Shown: in pieces, positions 49,281 to 58,586 of the stretch
Numbering within the stretch: the first letter of the stretch is position 1
Layout of the letters: each line of letters starts with the position of its first letter
Source of the DNA: an uncultured Bacteroidales bacterium
GTDB lineage: Bacteria; Bacteroidota; Bacteroidia; Bacteroidales; UBA11471
Direction of reading: 5' to 3'
Length of the DNA: 60,624 nucleotides
Assembly (NCBI GenBank): GCA_947625885.1
Contig: CANQQA010000016.1
Coordinates: 1-60,624, forward strand
The notes under the pieces: model-generated
Seen by the model: the letters and a program-made list of their open reading frames with translations, nothing else
What the model was told of the DNA's origin: nothing
Databases searched by the model: none
Made by a program: the position numbers and the translations under genes

Positions 49281-50728
49281 CCGAGCAGCCGCTTTTTCAG
49301 CGACCACAACGCCCAAAGCGATACCGCAACGGCACACGCCACCGCGCCATACAGGGCATACGGCGCCGACGAATTATACAACCATGATACGACGGAACAG
49401 CCAGCCACCGTACCCGCCAGTACGAAATACCACGTGCGCCCGTAATGCAAACCGTACCGGCGGCGACAGACTGCCCACATCAACACGCTGTACAGGAAAA
49501 AGTCGAGCAAATAAGCAACGCCCGCACCTTCCAAGCCGCCCCAGTAATATCCGCCGGCAGTAAGCAGCAGTCCGGTAATGCCCGAAACAATTTCCGTAAT
49601 CAAAAAAACGATGCCCTCACCTTTTGCCAGCAAAATGAGACTCATCGCCCATGAAACGGCTTTGAACAGCACGCCCACCATCGCCCAAGAAAAATAGACA
49701 TCGACGCACAAAAAATCAGCCGTATAGAGAATGCGTATCACCCACTCCTGCAACAATAAAAAGAAAGAGACAATGGGAGCCAGCATCAACAAAGCCGTCT
49801 CAGACTGACGGGCAACCTGTTCGCTCAGCGCCCGCGCATCGCGACCGAGAGCCGCCAAGCGCGGATAATACTCCGTAGCCATAGCCGTCAATACCAACCC
49901 CACGTAACGAGTAACAATGGTGTAACCCGACTGGTAATATCCCAATTCGGTTTCACCGCCGACTCGGTTGATAAAATTCACCAACAGGTAATTAAAGAGT
50001 GTCGTCAGAAATCCGCTTACCGTCATATACACTCCGAGCACGACCATCGCTTTCCCGCGATGCCATGTCTCCTGCATCGTTACGGAGATCTTCCCCGATA
50101 TGGCTTTCCGCCTGTACAGCGCCGTAAAAAAGAGCGTCGCTGCCGACGACAAAATAATCGAGGGCACGATGCCGTCGAAACGGCAAAAATAGTAGAGCGG
50201 CAGCGACAACAGCAAAGCGACGGCATTGCCTGCCAAACAGGCGGACGAAAATTTGCGCAGCCTGCCGATGCCCTGCAAAACCGATTGGTCGCTCGCCGTC
50301 AAAGCGTTCAGCAACAAAGCGCACGAGAGCCAGACATATCCCCACAGATGCGCCTCATCGCCGAAAGTGAAACGGCTCAACAGCGGAGCAAACGACAACA
50401 TGATTACCGCTCCGAAAAGTCCGGCAATCCAATTCCAGCGCCGCACGACGGCAATCGTCGTTTTCAATCTCCGCTCATCGCCCGCCGCGTGCGCCTGCGA
50501 AATATCACGTACCGCACTCTGCCGCAACCCCAGCGACGTCAGTGCGCCAATCATCTCTATCGCCGCATTGTAAAGTCCGATGACACCTACTCCCGCCGCA
50601 CCGAGCCATAAGGCAATGCACTTATTGCGCACGACGGAACAGAGTATGGAAAACACCTGCACGCCGCCCAACAGCCCCGTCGCCTTTACGATACGGCGAT
50701 ACATCGAAGTCGATTCGCTTTGTTCCAT
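49277..50728 (-). CDS. Wzx-type polysaccharide flippase
   Basis: This 483-aa integral membrane protein has 12-14 segments across its length and belongs to the MOP superfamily. The N-terminal part reads ATGLLGGVQVFSILCSVVRNKCIALWLGAAGVGVIGLYN. Wzx-like proteins move lipid-linked oligosaccharide units across the inner membrane. The gene starts 1 base after the GNAT-like gene, so the two are co-transcribed. Together with the glycosyltransferases opposite, it suggests a small O-antigen, capsule or glycoprotein-glycan locus; no polymerase or ligase is seen. Confidence 0.9.
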   Translation of the reverse strand: MEQSESTSMYRRIVKATGLLGGVQVFSILCSVVRNKCIALWLGAAGVGVIGLYNAAIEMIGALTSLGLRQSAVRDISQAHAAGDERRLKTTIAVVRRWNWIAGLFGAVIMLSFAPLLSRFTFGDEAHLWGYVWLSCALLLNALTASDQSVLQGIGRLRKFSSACLAGNAVALLLSLPLYYFCRFDGIVPSIILSSAATLFFTALYRRKAISGKISVTMQETWHRGKAMVVLGVYMTVSGFLTTLFNYLLVNFINRVGGETELGYYQSGYTIVTRYVGLVLTAMATEYYPRLAALGRDARALSEQVARQSETALLMLAPIVSFFLLLQEWVIRILYTADFLCVDVYFSWAMVGVLFKAVSWAMSLILLAKGEGIVFLITEIVSGITGLLLTAGGYYWGGLEGAGVAYLLDFFLYSVLMWAVCRRRYGLHYGRTWYFVLAGTVAGCSVVSWLYNSSAPYALYGAVACAVAVSLWALWSLKKRLLG

Positions 50729-50729
50729 C

Positions 50730-51725
50730 TCAAATCGTCAGTCTGTACGTTTCATATACGACACCGCGTCCGCCGAAGCCCTCCTTATTGGCTACAAGAC
50801 CTTCGTTCAGAACATGTCCGCCGTCTTCATTGGAAGTACCGAAATCGAAATATTGAAAGCGGGAATCCTGCGCATAACGCTCCAAAAGCGAAAGAAATAA
50901 AAATTTGTGTACGTTGTCTTCTTTCCCGCGTGGCGTCGCCGCGATATATTGCACATGCACCGCAGGCGGCATTTCGTAAATCACCGTACCCGCCACAGGT
51001 TGTGCAGCACCGCCGGATTCACCATATACGAGAAAGCAACGAATATTTTCGGGAAAGCGGCTTTGGAGCAATTGCATTTCTTCCAGCGTATGAACGGGCA
51101 AAACATGATGTACGGTACGCAGATTCTCGATCAATACATGCCAAAAGTCCGAAAGCGGAGCATCGCAGCAGAGGCTATAGCCGGAATTTTTCACCTTCCG
51201 GCAATAATAAAAATTATTGGAAGCCGTAGCCCGAATACGCTCCTCGCACAAAAGAACCGTGCTCGAAATGAGGCAGGAACACATCTGCGCCTCGCACCGC
51301 CAAAGGGCATAACCGTCTTCCTGTGCAGGATAGCGGTGATATATCGTCGGGATTCTCTTATAATACAACACGGCGAAACCTTCGCCTCTCAGGTAATCGA
51401 GCAGTGCAGCGAAAAGCTGCATGACCTCCGTCATACGGCTATGCAGCGAAAGCAGGAAGCCGCCGTAAGTCAATCCCTGATGCGAATAGTAAACCCGCTG
51501 CTCCGCTCCTGTTTTTTCCGAAACCGACTCCGTCGCTTCATTGCCGGGCAGCAGCGCAACCAAGCGTTCTTTTTCATCGTAAAACAGCAGCGAATGGTCA
51601 CGGAAGCGGTCGGCATGATAATCCATATATTCGCGAAAGAAAAGAAACGTGGCGTTTTTGGAGGCAGACACAAAATCGTTCCACAATTCTTTGTCGGCAG
51701 AAGCATATCGGCGTATCCGTATCAT
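50730..51725 (-). CDS. GNAT/FemAB-like acyltransferase
   Basis: This 331-aa soluble protein starts IRIRRYASADKELWNDFVSASKNATFLFFREYMDYH, the usual opening of FemAB/BioF2-type double-GNAT proteins in polysaccharide loci. The C-terminal half carries a GNAT-like core (GTVIYEMPPAVHVQYIAATPRGKEDNVHKFLFLSLLERY). Such proteins use acyl-CoA or aminoacyl-tRNA to acylate an amino sugar or peptide; which one is unknown. It precedes the flippase by 1 base. Confidence 0.82.
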   Translation of the reverse strand: MIRIRRYASADKELWNDFVSASKNATFLFFREYMDYHADRFRDHSLLFYDEKERLVALLPGNEATESVSEKTGAEQRVYYSHQGLTYGGFLLSLHSRMTEVMQLFAALLDYLRGEGFAVLYYKRIPTIYHRYPAQEDGYALWRCEAQMCSCLISSTVLLCEERIRATASNNFYYCRKVKNSGYSLCCDAPLSDFWHVLIENLRTVHHVLPVHTLEEMQLLQSRFPENIRCFLVYGESGGAAQPVAGTVIYEMPPAVHVQYIAATPRGKEDNVHKFLFLSLLERYAQDSRFQYFDFGTSNEDGGHVLNEGLVANKEGFGGRGVVYETYRLTI

Positions 51726-51764
51726 AACAGCATGTTTTCAAATTAAACGTTCCCGCGCAGCGAA

Positions 51765-53036
51765 TTATTGTTTCAACCAAATTTCGGGATTCAGGGTCGC
51801 CTCTCCTTTGCGAAGCTGGAAATGCAGCACCGTGCGGTTGTCTTCTTCGGGGTCGGAGTAGATGAGACCTATATTCTGACCTGTCTTCACCTTGTCGCCT
51901 TTCTTCACGTAAAGTTCGCTCAGGTTGGAATAAATCGTCAAATACTCGCCATGCCGCACGATGACCGACGTATTGTAACCCGGGACCACGAAAACCGCCG
52001 TCACCGTACCGTCGAATACGGCACGGGCTTTTACCCCCGCCGTCGTTTGCAAGTCGATGCCCTGATTGTTGATTTTTACATATTTCAAATCGGGGTGCTG
52101 ATGCGTTCCATAGTGCGAAACGATGCGGTAGCGACCCGACAAGGGTGTGGGCAATTTACCTTTGTTCGCCGCGAAATTTTGCGAAAGATTGATTTCGTCT
52201 TGCGACATTTTATACCCCGTCGAAGCCTTATTGTTCTTTTCGGCAGCTTTCTTAGCGGCAGCCGCTTTTTCGGCGGCTTTACGGGCTTCTTCCTTGATGA
52301 TTTCCTGTATACGCCGACCTAATGCCTCGGCTTGCCGCTGCTGCCGTTTCAACTCCTGCTGCAACTCCTTTTCTTTTTTCTTCAATCCGGCAATCAGCAC
52401 ATTTTGCTCGTTTTTTTGGCGGGTAAGGCGGTTCGACATGCGGGTGCGCTGTGCCAATACAAATTTGCGTTCGTTCTGCATCTGCTTCAAGGCGCTGCGC
52501 TGCCGGTTTATCTCATCGCGCTGGGCGGCTATCTCGTGCGCCTCCTGCTTGCGCCATGCCGAAAATTCCTGCAAATAACGAAACCGGCGATATGCCTGCT
52601 CCAACGAACGTGCCGAAAAGATGAACATCAAAGCATCGAAACGGCTGTCTCGCCGTACTGTCATGGAACGAATGGCATTGGCATAACTCTTTTTCTTCAC
52701 TTCGAGATTCCGCTCCAACGCCGACACATCGCCCGCCAACTTTTTTTCCGCTGCCGACAGGTCGGCAATTTCAGCATTCAGCGTACCGATACTGTCGTTC
52801 ACTTGCGCAATTTCCGTCGAAAGTGCCTCCAACTTGTGCAAGGCGCTTATTTGCGATTTTTTGGTTTTGTCTATCTGTTTGTTGGTATTCGCTATTTGCT
52901 GTTTCGTCGTCTGCTGCTGTCGTTTGAGCGACTGCACCGACTTGGAATCTTTCTGCGCCACGCCCGCAAAAGATATTCCGAAAAACAATAATGCGATGAA
53001 CAAATGCCTTATTACCGAAGCAAGTTTTTTATCCAT
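51765..53036 (-). CDS. EnvC-like M23 murein hydrolase activator
   Basis: This is a 423-aa protein with a signal peptide (about 1-27, ending GVAQ). A long coiled coil covers about 30-265. The C-terminal LytM/M23 domain (about 300-423) lacks zinc ligands: the first-motif His is N324 (N324-Q-G-I-D328), and the HxH is V403-L-H405. A degenerate LytM domain on a coiled coil is the design of EnvC, which activates peptidoglycan amidases at division instead of cutting itself. It overlaps the DUF4292 gene by 25 bases, in the operon dut-TPR-DUF4292-EnvC. Confidence 0.9.
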   Translation of the reverse strand: MDKKLASVIRHLFIALLFFGISFAGVAQKDSKSVQSLKRQQQTTKQQIANTNKQIDKTKKSQISALHKLEALSTEIAQVNDSIGTLNAEIADLSAAEKKLAGDVSALERNLEVKKKSYANAIRSMTVRRDSRFDALMFIFSARSLEQAYRRFRYLQEFSAWRKQEAHEIAAQRDEINRQRSALKQMQNERKFVLAQRTRMSNRLTRQKNEQNVLIAGLKKKEKELQQELKRQQRQAEALGRRIQEIIKEEARKAAEKAAAAKKAAEKNNKASTGYKMSQDEINLSQNFAANKGKLPTPLSGRYRIVSHYGTHQHPDLKYVKINNQGIDLQTTAGVKARAVFDGTVTAVFVVPGYNTSVIVRHGEYLTIYSNLSELYVKKGDKVKTGQNIGLIYSDPEEDNRTVLHFQLRKGEATLNPEIWLKQ

Positions 53037-53842
53037 GATTCCAAATCCGTTTTTTTATAGCGTACCGAAATGCCGGTCAAGACAGGTTGCGGTGTATTCC
53101 ACACAAAAGCCATTCCGTCGAAAGCCAGCATGATTCTTTCCGGTGAAAAACCGTCGAACATACAGACAATGCGCCCGGGAGCAATTGCGTCGTTCTGTTG
53201 CGTATAGTCGGAATACCGACAGTAAAATTCGCGTGCATTTCCGGCTGTCCGTATATCCGCACCGACAAGGCACGCGCGTCGGTCGCCCGCGAAACGGTAT
53301 TCGTCCGACGAAAGTGGCGGGTTATATGCGTACAGATAATTTTCACCTTCTTCGGCGATGTCGAAAAGCAGGACGTCCTGCGGCACGATTCCCCGCTGCG
53401 GGAGGAAAGGCTGCGCAAGCAGAAGCGACTGCACCGCCGCAAACGAAATGCCCGACGGAATAATCTCGGCAACGGCATTCAACGACTCCGCCACATATCT
53501 TTTATGGAAACGGTCTACGATGTACAGCGAATCGGGCGTAAGCGTTATGCGGCAAACTTCCATACCGAGCAGCGGCACCACCGAAAACTGTACGACGGAA
53601 TCGCGCTGCCAGCGTATCTGCACCTTTCCCCGCACCGTATATTTTCCGAGCGACAGGTATGCCGTCGATTTGACGAAAGCGGTCGTATCGACATCGTGGC
53701 GGACAAGCATCTCGGCAAACAAGGCTTGCGGCGAACCCTCCTGCCACACCGCCGGAGCCGCCGAGCCGGACAGATTCCTGCCGCTGCGGCAACCGCTCAA
53801 CAGAGCCAAGACGAGCAAAACGTACAGCGCGTACCTTTTCAT
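53012..53842 (-). CDS. DUF4292 lipoprotein
   Basis: This 276-aa protein has a lipoprotein signal ending LLSGC18. A DUF4292 domain follows: STAYLSLGKYTVRGKVQIRWQRDSVVQFSVVPLLGMEVCRI and DRFHKRYVAESLNAVAEII. The fold is LolA/LolB-like by general reputation of the family; a role in envelope lipid or lipoprotein handling is plausible but unproven. It overlaps the TPR gene by 4 bases and EnvC by 25, so the operon is tightly coupled. Confidence 0.9.
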   Translation of the reverse strand: MKRYALYVLLVLALLSGCRSGRNLSGSAAPAVWQEGSPQALFAEMLVRHDVDTTAFVKSTAYLSLGKYTVRGKVQIRWQRDSVVQFSVVPLLGMEVCRITLTPDSLYIVDRFHKRYVAESLNAVAEIIPSGISFAAVQSLLLAQPFLPQRGIVPQDVLLFDIAEEGENYLYAYNPPLSSDEYRFAGDRRACLVGADIRTAGNAREFYCRYSDYTQQNDAIAPGRIVCMFDGFSPERIMLAFDGMAFVWNTPQPVLTGISVRYKKTDLESWIKNLLR

Positions 53843-55542
53843 TCCGCGATATATTTCTTTTCCGCAATTTTACGTTGTAGCAGCTTCGAGTCGCCACCTG
53901 CCGCCGCCGACTTTTTCCACCACTCGACCGCTTCGGCTTCGCTTCCCGTTACCGCCAGCACGTCGCCGTAATGTTCGAAGAGTTCCGCACTCGGCTGTTT
54001 CGTCAGGTCGATGGCTTTTTTCAGATACACGCGCGCCAGCGTATAACGCTCCTGCCGGAAATATACCCAGCCGTAGGTGTCGAGATAGGTGGCGTTATCG
54101 GGTTCGGCTTTCACCGTCTCGCCACTCATGCGTTCGGCTTTGGCGAGGTCGCGCCCGTCAAGAGCCAGATAGTAGCTGTAATTGTTGAGCACACCGTAAT
54201 TCTGCGGATTGTATTTCAATGCCTCTTCGTAGCGGGCGTAGGCTTCGTCTTTGCTGCCCTGCCGATAGAGTATGTCGGCAGACAATGCCAAAAATTCGGA
54301 GCGCATCAGCGGGTCGGCGATTATCTCCGGCACGGCAAGCCCCGCTTCCACCATTTTTTCGGCTTCGTCGGTATCTTTCTCCATCAACAGCGCCGATGTG
54401 GCAATCAAGTAGTAACGCCCCACCGTCGGATTCTCCCGTATGGCTCGCCGTGCATATTCCACCACAGCGACATTGTCGTTTTTCTCGAACAAAAGTCCGA
54501 ACAGAAAATTCCACAATTCTTCGTCGGGAGCGATGTCCAGCGCCACGAGCACCTGCTCCTGCGCCTCATCGTACTTATTCCATTTCACCAACAATTCGGA
54601 ATAAATCTTTCGCAAATCGACTTCGTTGGGATAACGCTCGCACAAGCGCAACAGAAGGTCGTCGAGCATAGCGGTGTCTTGGGCAAGCACCGGCACGACC
54701 TCAGCCACGAGCGAAAGTTTATCGGCAACATCTATGTCCGACTGCAACAGCAGCGTATCGGCTTGCGCCTTGTATGCGACCTTGTCGTTTCGTTGACGAT
54801 AGTAGTTGAGCAGCGACAGGTGTATCGTCTCATTGTCGGGGTCGATAGCCCGCACCCGCATATAGGTGCGCCACGCATCGTCGAAACGGGCTGCATCGAG
54901 ATAGAGGTCGCCCAAGAGCGTGATGTATGCCGTATTGCGAGGCTGTTCGGCAATCAGGCGTTCCATCTCCCCGTAACTGCGCTCCTTTTCCTGCATCAAA
55001 TGGTAGATGCGGGCTTTCTGCAAAATCGTCGTTTCGTTGGCGCCATACTGCTGCTCGAAACGGTCGTAAGCATCGAGCGCCTTTTGCGGCTCGCCTTTTA
55101 ACAGACAGACGTCGGTCAAACGGTCGAGCAGCTCCATATCCGACGGTTTTTTCCGTAAAAGGGTTTCATACAGCGCTTCCGCCCGTGTGTAGTCCTGTAC
55201 CTGCATGGCGCATTGGGCGGCAGCCAACGCATACCAGCGGTTGTCGGGGTCGTACTTCACCGCCTGCAACAATGCCCTGTATCCCGAACGATTATCGCGC
55301 CACAAAAAATAGAACGGTGCTATCTCGGAATACGCTGCCGCCAACGTGGAGTCGAGTACAAGAGCATGACGCAGCAAGTCGAAAGACGCAGCCCGTTGCC
55401 CCATGTTTTTGAGGCGGACTGCCTCCATGTAGGCATACGCCGCTTTGGCGGAATCGGTCGGTTGCGAGACTGCCTCTCTCGTTCTGCCCCACACCGTCGG
55501 GGACAAACCGAGAAGCATCAATAAGCAAATATATCGTTTCAT
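53839..55542 (-). CDS. Periplasmic TPR-repeat protein
   Basis: The ATG at 55542 is preferred over an in-frame non-ATG start at 55596; 567 aa. A signal peptide (1-19) is followed by about 14 tetratricopeptide repeats to the end. Typical repeat cores are ALVLDSTLAAAYSEIAPFYFLW, YDPDNRWYALAAAQCAMQ and YNPQNYGVLNNYSYYLAL. It is probably a periplasmic scaffold in the same pathway as EnvC and DUF4292. It follows dut by 4 bases. Confidence 0.9.
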   Translation of the reverse strand: MKRYICLLMLLGLSPTVWGRTREAVSQPTDSAKAAYAYMEAVRLKNMGQRAASFDLLRHALVLDSTLAAAYSEIAPFYFLWRDNRSGYRALLQAVKYDPDNRWYALAAAQCAMQVQDYTRAEALYETLLRKKPSDMELLDRLTDVCLLKGEPQKALDAYDRFEQQYGANETTILQKARIYHLMQEKERSYGEMERLIAEQPRNTAYITLLGDLYLDAARFDDAWRTYMRVRAIDPDNETIHLSLLNYYRQRNDKVAYKAQADTLLLQSDIDVADKLSLVAEVVPVLAQDTAMLDDLLLRLCERYPNEVDLRKIYSELLVKWNKYDEAQEQVLVALDIAPDEELWNFLFGLLFEKNDNVAVVEYARRAIRENPTVGRYYLIATSALLMEKDTDEAEKMVEAGLAVPEIIADPLMRSEFLALSADILYRQGSKDEAYARYEEALKYNPQNYGVLNNYSYYLALDGRDLAKAERMSGETVKAEPDNATYLDTYGWVYFRQERYTLARVYLKKAIDLTKQPSAELFEHYGDVLAVTGSEAEAVEWWKKSAAAGGDSKLLQRKIAEKKYIAE

Positions 55543-55546
55543 AAAA

Positions 55547-55984
55547 TCACATTCCGGTATGACCGAATCCTCCCGCACCGCGTTCGCTATCGGCAAGGGT
55601 TTCCGTCTCGACCCACGCCACGCGGCTATGAGGCGCCACTACCATCTGGCAGATGCGTTCGCCGTCGGTTACGGTAAAATCTTCGGTCGAAAGATTAATC
55701 AATATCACGCCTATCTCCCCCCGATAATCGGCATCAATGGTTCCGGGAGTATTCAGCAGGGTGATGCCTTTCTTCAACGCCAAGCCGCTGCGGGGACGCA
55801 TCTGGGCTTCATATCCGGCGGGCAGTTCGATGAAAAGTCCGGTGGGAATGAGCGCACGCTGCATCGGTTTCAGCGTAACGGGGGTGTCGAGATTGGCTCT
55901 TATATCCATGCCCGCCGACAGAGGTGTTTCATAAGCCGGCAGCGGGTGTTTGGAACGGTTGATGATTTTTACTTTCGTGTCCAT
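55547..55984 (-). CDS. dut: dUTP diphosphatase
   Basis: The frame extends to 56173, but the coding start is the ATG at 55984; 145 aa, the standard trimeric dUTPase length. Motifs: AGMDIRANL (I), [11 protein letters not shown] (II), [15 protein letters not shown] (III), RICQMVV (IV) and [10 protein letters not shown] (V). It hydrolyses dUTP to dUMP, keeping uracil out of DNA. It is the first gene of the operon leading to the TPR, DUF4292 and EnvC genes. Confidence 0.97.
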   Translation of the reverse strand: MDTKVKIINRSKHPLPAYETPLSAGMDIRANLDTPVTLKPMQRALIPTGLFIELPAGYEAQMRPRSGLALKKGITLLNTPGTIDADYRGEIGVILINLSTEDFTVTDGERICQMVVAPHSRVAWVETETLADSERGAGGFGHTGM

Positions 55985-56199
55985 ATGCTTTGTTTTATCG
56001 CACGAAAATAACGAAAAGTACCGAATTATACGGTCTGTTTTTCTATTTTTTATTTTCGTTTCGAAAATAAACAGTCTTTGCAAAAGGCAAAAAACGAGAG
56101 TCGACAGCCGCTTCCAAGGGTCGGGAACCGGAGAGTCCGTGTTTTCCGTGTGCGATACCGCCCCGATGTACAAAGGATTTCAGCAATTCAGAAGTATGT

Positions 56200-56291
56200 A
56201 AAAACAAAGAGGAGCTTTTTCACAAAAGCTCCTCTTTATAGGTTTTCAATAGGTATTAATTTTTTAAGGTAAAAAAGATTGTTATAGGTTA
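56200..56291 (-). ncRNA. Candidate small RNA with own promoter and terminator
   Basis: A full consensus promoter ends at 56298 (- strand), predicting a start near 56291. A 14-bp perfect hairpin (56237-56224 with 56219-56206, loop of 4 bases) followed by GTTTTT ends the transcript at about 56200. The roughly 90-nt transcript has no ORF of note. It has no resemblance to a tRNA or to a housekeeping RNA I recognise. Nothing else lies between glgB and dut that this promoter could serve except dut itself, if read-through occurs. Confidence 0.55.
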
Positions 56292-56297
56292 CAGTGC

Positions 56298-56328
56298 CAA
56301 AGGTAGGGCTTTTTCGGCTACCTCCAAA
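56298..56328 (-). promoter_or_regulatory. Consensus promoter between glgB and dut
   Basis: On the - strand, TTTG (56328-56325), 19 bases, TACCTTTG (56305-56298), an exact match. It would drive a short RNA ending at the 56.2-kb hairpin; dut begins about 300 bases further on. Confidence 0.8.
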
Positions 56329-56445
56329 TCTTCACATTATGTTTTACAACCTATTTTTTAGTGTAAAAATCACCCTTAATACCTATAATTTATTTTATTT
56401 CAATTCGTTAATCGTATCTTGTTGGAATAAAATATTTTGCATTTT

Positions 56446-56493
56446 CGTGTGCGAACACGGTATTTTTTATCTTTTTCTTCGTGTTCGCACACG
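56446..56493. repeat. 14-bp inverted repeat after glgB
   Basis: CGTGTGCGAACACG (56446-56459) and its reverse complement (56480-56493) are separated by 20 T-rich bases. Each arm can also fold alone into a 5-bp stem with a 4-base loop. On the + strand both arms are followed by T tracts. It begins 5 bases after the glgB stop and may protect or end its mRNA. Confidence 0.6.
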
Positions 56494-56497
56494 GTTT

Positions 56498-58507
56498 TTA
56501 TTTTTCTTTCTGCAATTGCATCACCATAGCCGTACGGGCGGGCAGGTACAATTTGAGCCACTCTTTTTTATCTTTTTTATAAAGCGGGTCGAATTGGGTG
56601 AAGTGCACCACCCCGTCGTCGATACGACCGAAGCCGCCGAACTGCGCACTGTCGCTGTCGAGTATGCAACGGTAACTGCCGCGCGGGGCGAGTATGCCGA
56701 AGCCGTCGAAAGAGCGCGTCGGATTGAAATTGAAGACGAATATCAAATCTTTGCGCATGAATGCCAGCACTTGGTCTTCGCCACTGTCCCACAATTTGAC
56801 GACGGGACGTTTCTCAAAGCCTTTCGTGCCGCCCACCAATCCGATGATAGCGCGGTCGAATGCAGCGAGATAGCCGTATTTCAAATCGGCACGATCGACA
56901 AGGCTCCACTGCCGGCGGGCGTATTTGTACGACCAACCGTTGCCCTCACGCGGGAAATCTATCCATTCGGGGTGTCCGAACTCATTTCCCATAAAATTGA
57001 GGTAGCCGCCGTTGATGGTCGCCAGCGTTACGAGACGTATCATTTTGTGCAGCGCCATGCCGCGTGCCACCATGCCGTTGGTGTCGTCTTTCATCATATG
57101 CCAGTACATTTCGGAGTCGATAAGGCGGAAAATGATGGTCTTATCGCCCACGAGCGCCTGATCGTGGCTCTCGGCGTAGTTGATGGTCTTTTCGTCGGCG
57201 CGGCGGTTCGTCAGCTCCCAGAAAATGCCCGTCGGGTGCCAATCCTCGTCTTTCTTTTCTTTGATGATTTTTATCCAGAAATCGGGAATGCCCATCGCCA
57301 TGCGGTAATCGAATCCGATGCCGCCGTCGTCGATACGGGCGGCAAGTCCGGGCATACCGCTCATTTCTTCGGCAATGGTGATGGCGTGCGGATTGACCTC
57401 GTGTATCAACCGGTTGGCGAGCGTGAGGTAGGTAATCGCATTCTCGTCCTGACCGCCGTCGTAGTAGTCGCCGTAGCCGCCGAAAGCCTTGCCCAGACCG
57501 TGGTCGTAGTAAAGCATAGAGGTTACGCCGTCGAAGCGGAAGCCGTCGAAATGGAACTCTTCGAGCCAGTATTTGCAATTGGAGAGAAGGAAGTGTATGA
57601 CGTCGTTTTTGCCGTAGTCGAAGCAGAGCGAATCCCATGCGGGGTGCTCCCGCCGGTGGTCGGGATAGAAAAACTGGTCGGGCGTGCCGTCGAAGCGACC
57701 CAAGCCTTCGATTTCGTTTTTCACGGCATGCGAATGCACGATGTCCATAATGACCGCGATGCCGTTGGCATGGGCTTCGTCGATAAGCTCTTTCAGTTCG
57801 TCGGGCGTACCGAATCGCGACGAGGGGGCGAAGAAGCTCGACACATGATAACCGAACGAGCCGTAATAGGGGTGCTCCTGCACCGCCATTATCTGTATGG
57901 CATTATAGCCGGCTTTGATAATGCGCGGCAGCACGGTTTCGCGAAACTCCCGATAAGTGCCCACCCGCTCGTCTTCCTGCGCCATGCCGATATGGCATTC
58001 GTAGATAAGCAGCGGAGAAATATTGGGTGTGAATTTCTTTTTCTTGAAACGGTAGGGATTTTCCGGCGCCCACACCTGTGCCGAAAAAATGTAAGTCGTA
58101 CTGTCTTGTACCACGCGGGTAGCCCATGCCGGTACGCGCTCGCCCTGCCCGCCGTTCCAGTGCATGGAGAGTTTGTAGAGGTCGAGGTGGTGCAGGCGGT
58201 CGGCTTTGAGCTTCAACTCCCACACACCATTCGGTCGCGACTTAAAGCGATATTCGGGCAGCTCTTTCCATTCGGAAAAATCGCCTATCAGATAGAGGTC
58301 GGTCGCATTGGGCGCCCATTCGCGCACCACCCACTCGCCTTTGTCGTTACGGTGCAACCCGAAATAGAGGTGCCCGTTGGCAAAATCGGAGAGCGTTCCT
58401 TTTCTGCCGCAAAGCTCTTTTTCTTTTTTCAATGCCAAATCGTGCCGGTGTTCGATGACCGGTGCATACGGTTCGAGCCACGAATCGTTTTTTACCAAGT
58501 TGAGCAT
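56498..58507 (-). CDS. glgB: 1,4-alpha-glucan branching enzyme
   Basis: This 669-aa GH13 enzyme transfers cut alpha-1,4 chains to 6-OH positions of glycogen. The N-terminal CBM48 (about 20-130: LYFGLHRNDKGEWVVREWAPNA) precedes the TIM barrel. Conserved regions: DIVHSHA, then DGFRFDGVTSML with the nucleophile Asp, the general acid Glu in TIAEEMSGMPG, and NYAESHDQALVGDKT with the transition-state His-Asp. The C-terminal beta domain ends in MVMQLQKEK. The length fits the eukaryote-like/Bacteroidota GlgB subfamily. No other glycogen gene is in the window. Confidence 0.95.
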   Translation of the reverse strand: MLNLVKNDSWLEPYAPVIEHRHDLALKKEKELCGRKGTLSDFANGHLYFGLHRNDKGEWVVREWAPNATDLYLIGDFSEWKELPEYRFKSRPNGVWELKLKADRLHHLDLYKLSMHWNGGQGERVPAWATRVVQDSTTYIFSAQVWAPENPYRFKKKKFTPNISPLLIYECHIGMAQEDERVGTYREFRETVLPRIIKAGYNAIQIMAVQEHPYYGSFGYHVSSFFAPSSRFGTPDELKELIDEAHANGIAVIMDIVHSHAVKNEIEGLGRFDGTPDQFFYPDHRREHPAWDSLCFDYGKNDVIHFLLSNCKYWLEEFHFDGFRFDGVTSMLYYDHGLGKAFGGYGDYYDGGQDENAITYLTLANRLIHEVNPHAITIAEEMSGMPGLAARIDDGGIGFDYRMAMGIPDFWIKIIKEKKDEDWHPTGIFWELTNRRADEKTINYAESHDQALVGDKTIIFRLIDSEMYWHMMKDDTNGMVARGMALHKMIRLVTLATINGGYLNFMGNEFGHPEWIDFPREGNGWSYKYARRQWSLVDRADLKYGYLAAFDRAIIGLVGGTKGFEKRPVVKLWDSGEDQVLAFMRKDLIFVFNFNPTRSFDGFGILAPRGSYRCILDSDSAQFGGFGRIDDGVVHFTQFDPLYKKDKKEWLKLYLPARTAMVMQLQKEK

Positions 58508-58536
58508 ACCCGTAATTTTTTAATAAAACAAATCGG

Positions 58537-58573
58537 AAACAAAATCGGACGGCGCGCTTCGCTTGCCGTCCGA
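58537..58573 (-). terminator. Terminator between the YhcH-type gene and glgB
   Basis: On the - strand, TCGGACGGC (58573-58565) pairs with GCCGTCCGA (58553-58545). The stem is followed by TTTTGTTT. It separates the YhcH-type gene from glgB, which must then have its own promoter; none is clear. Confidence 0.82.
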
Positions 58574-58586
58574 CCCGAGTTTTTTA

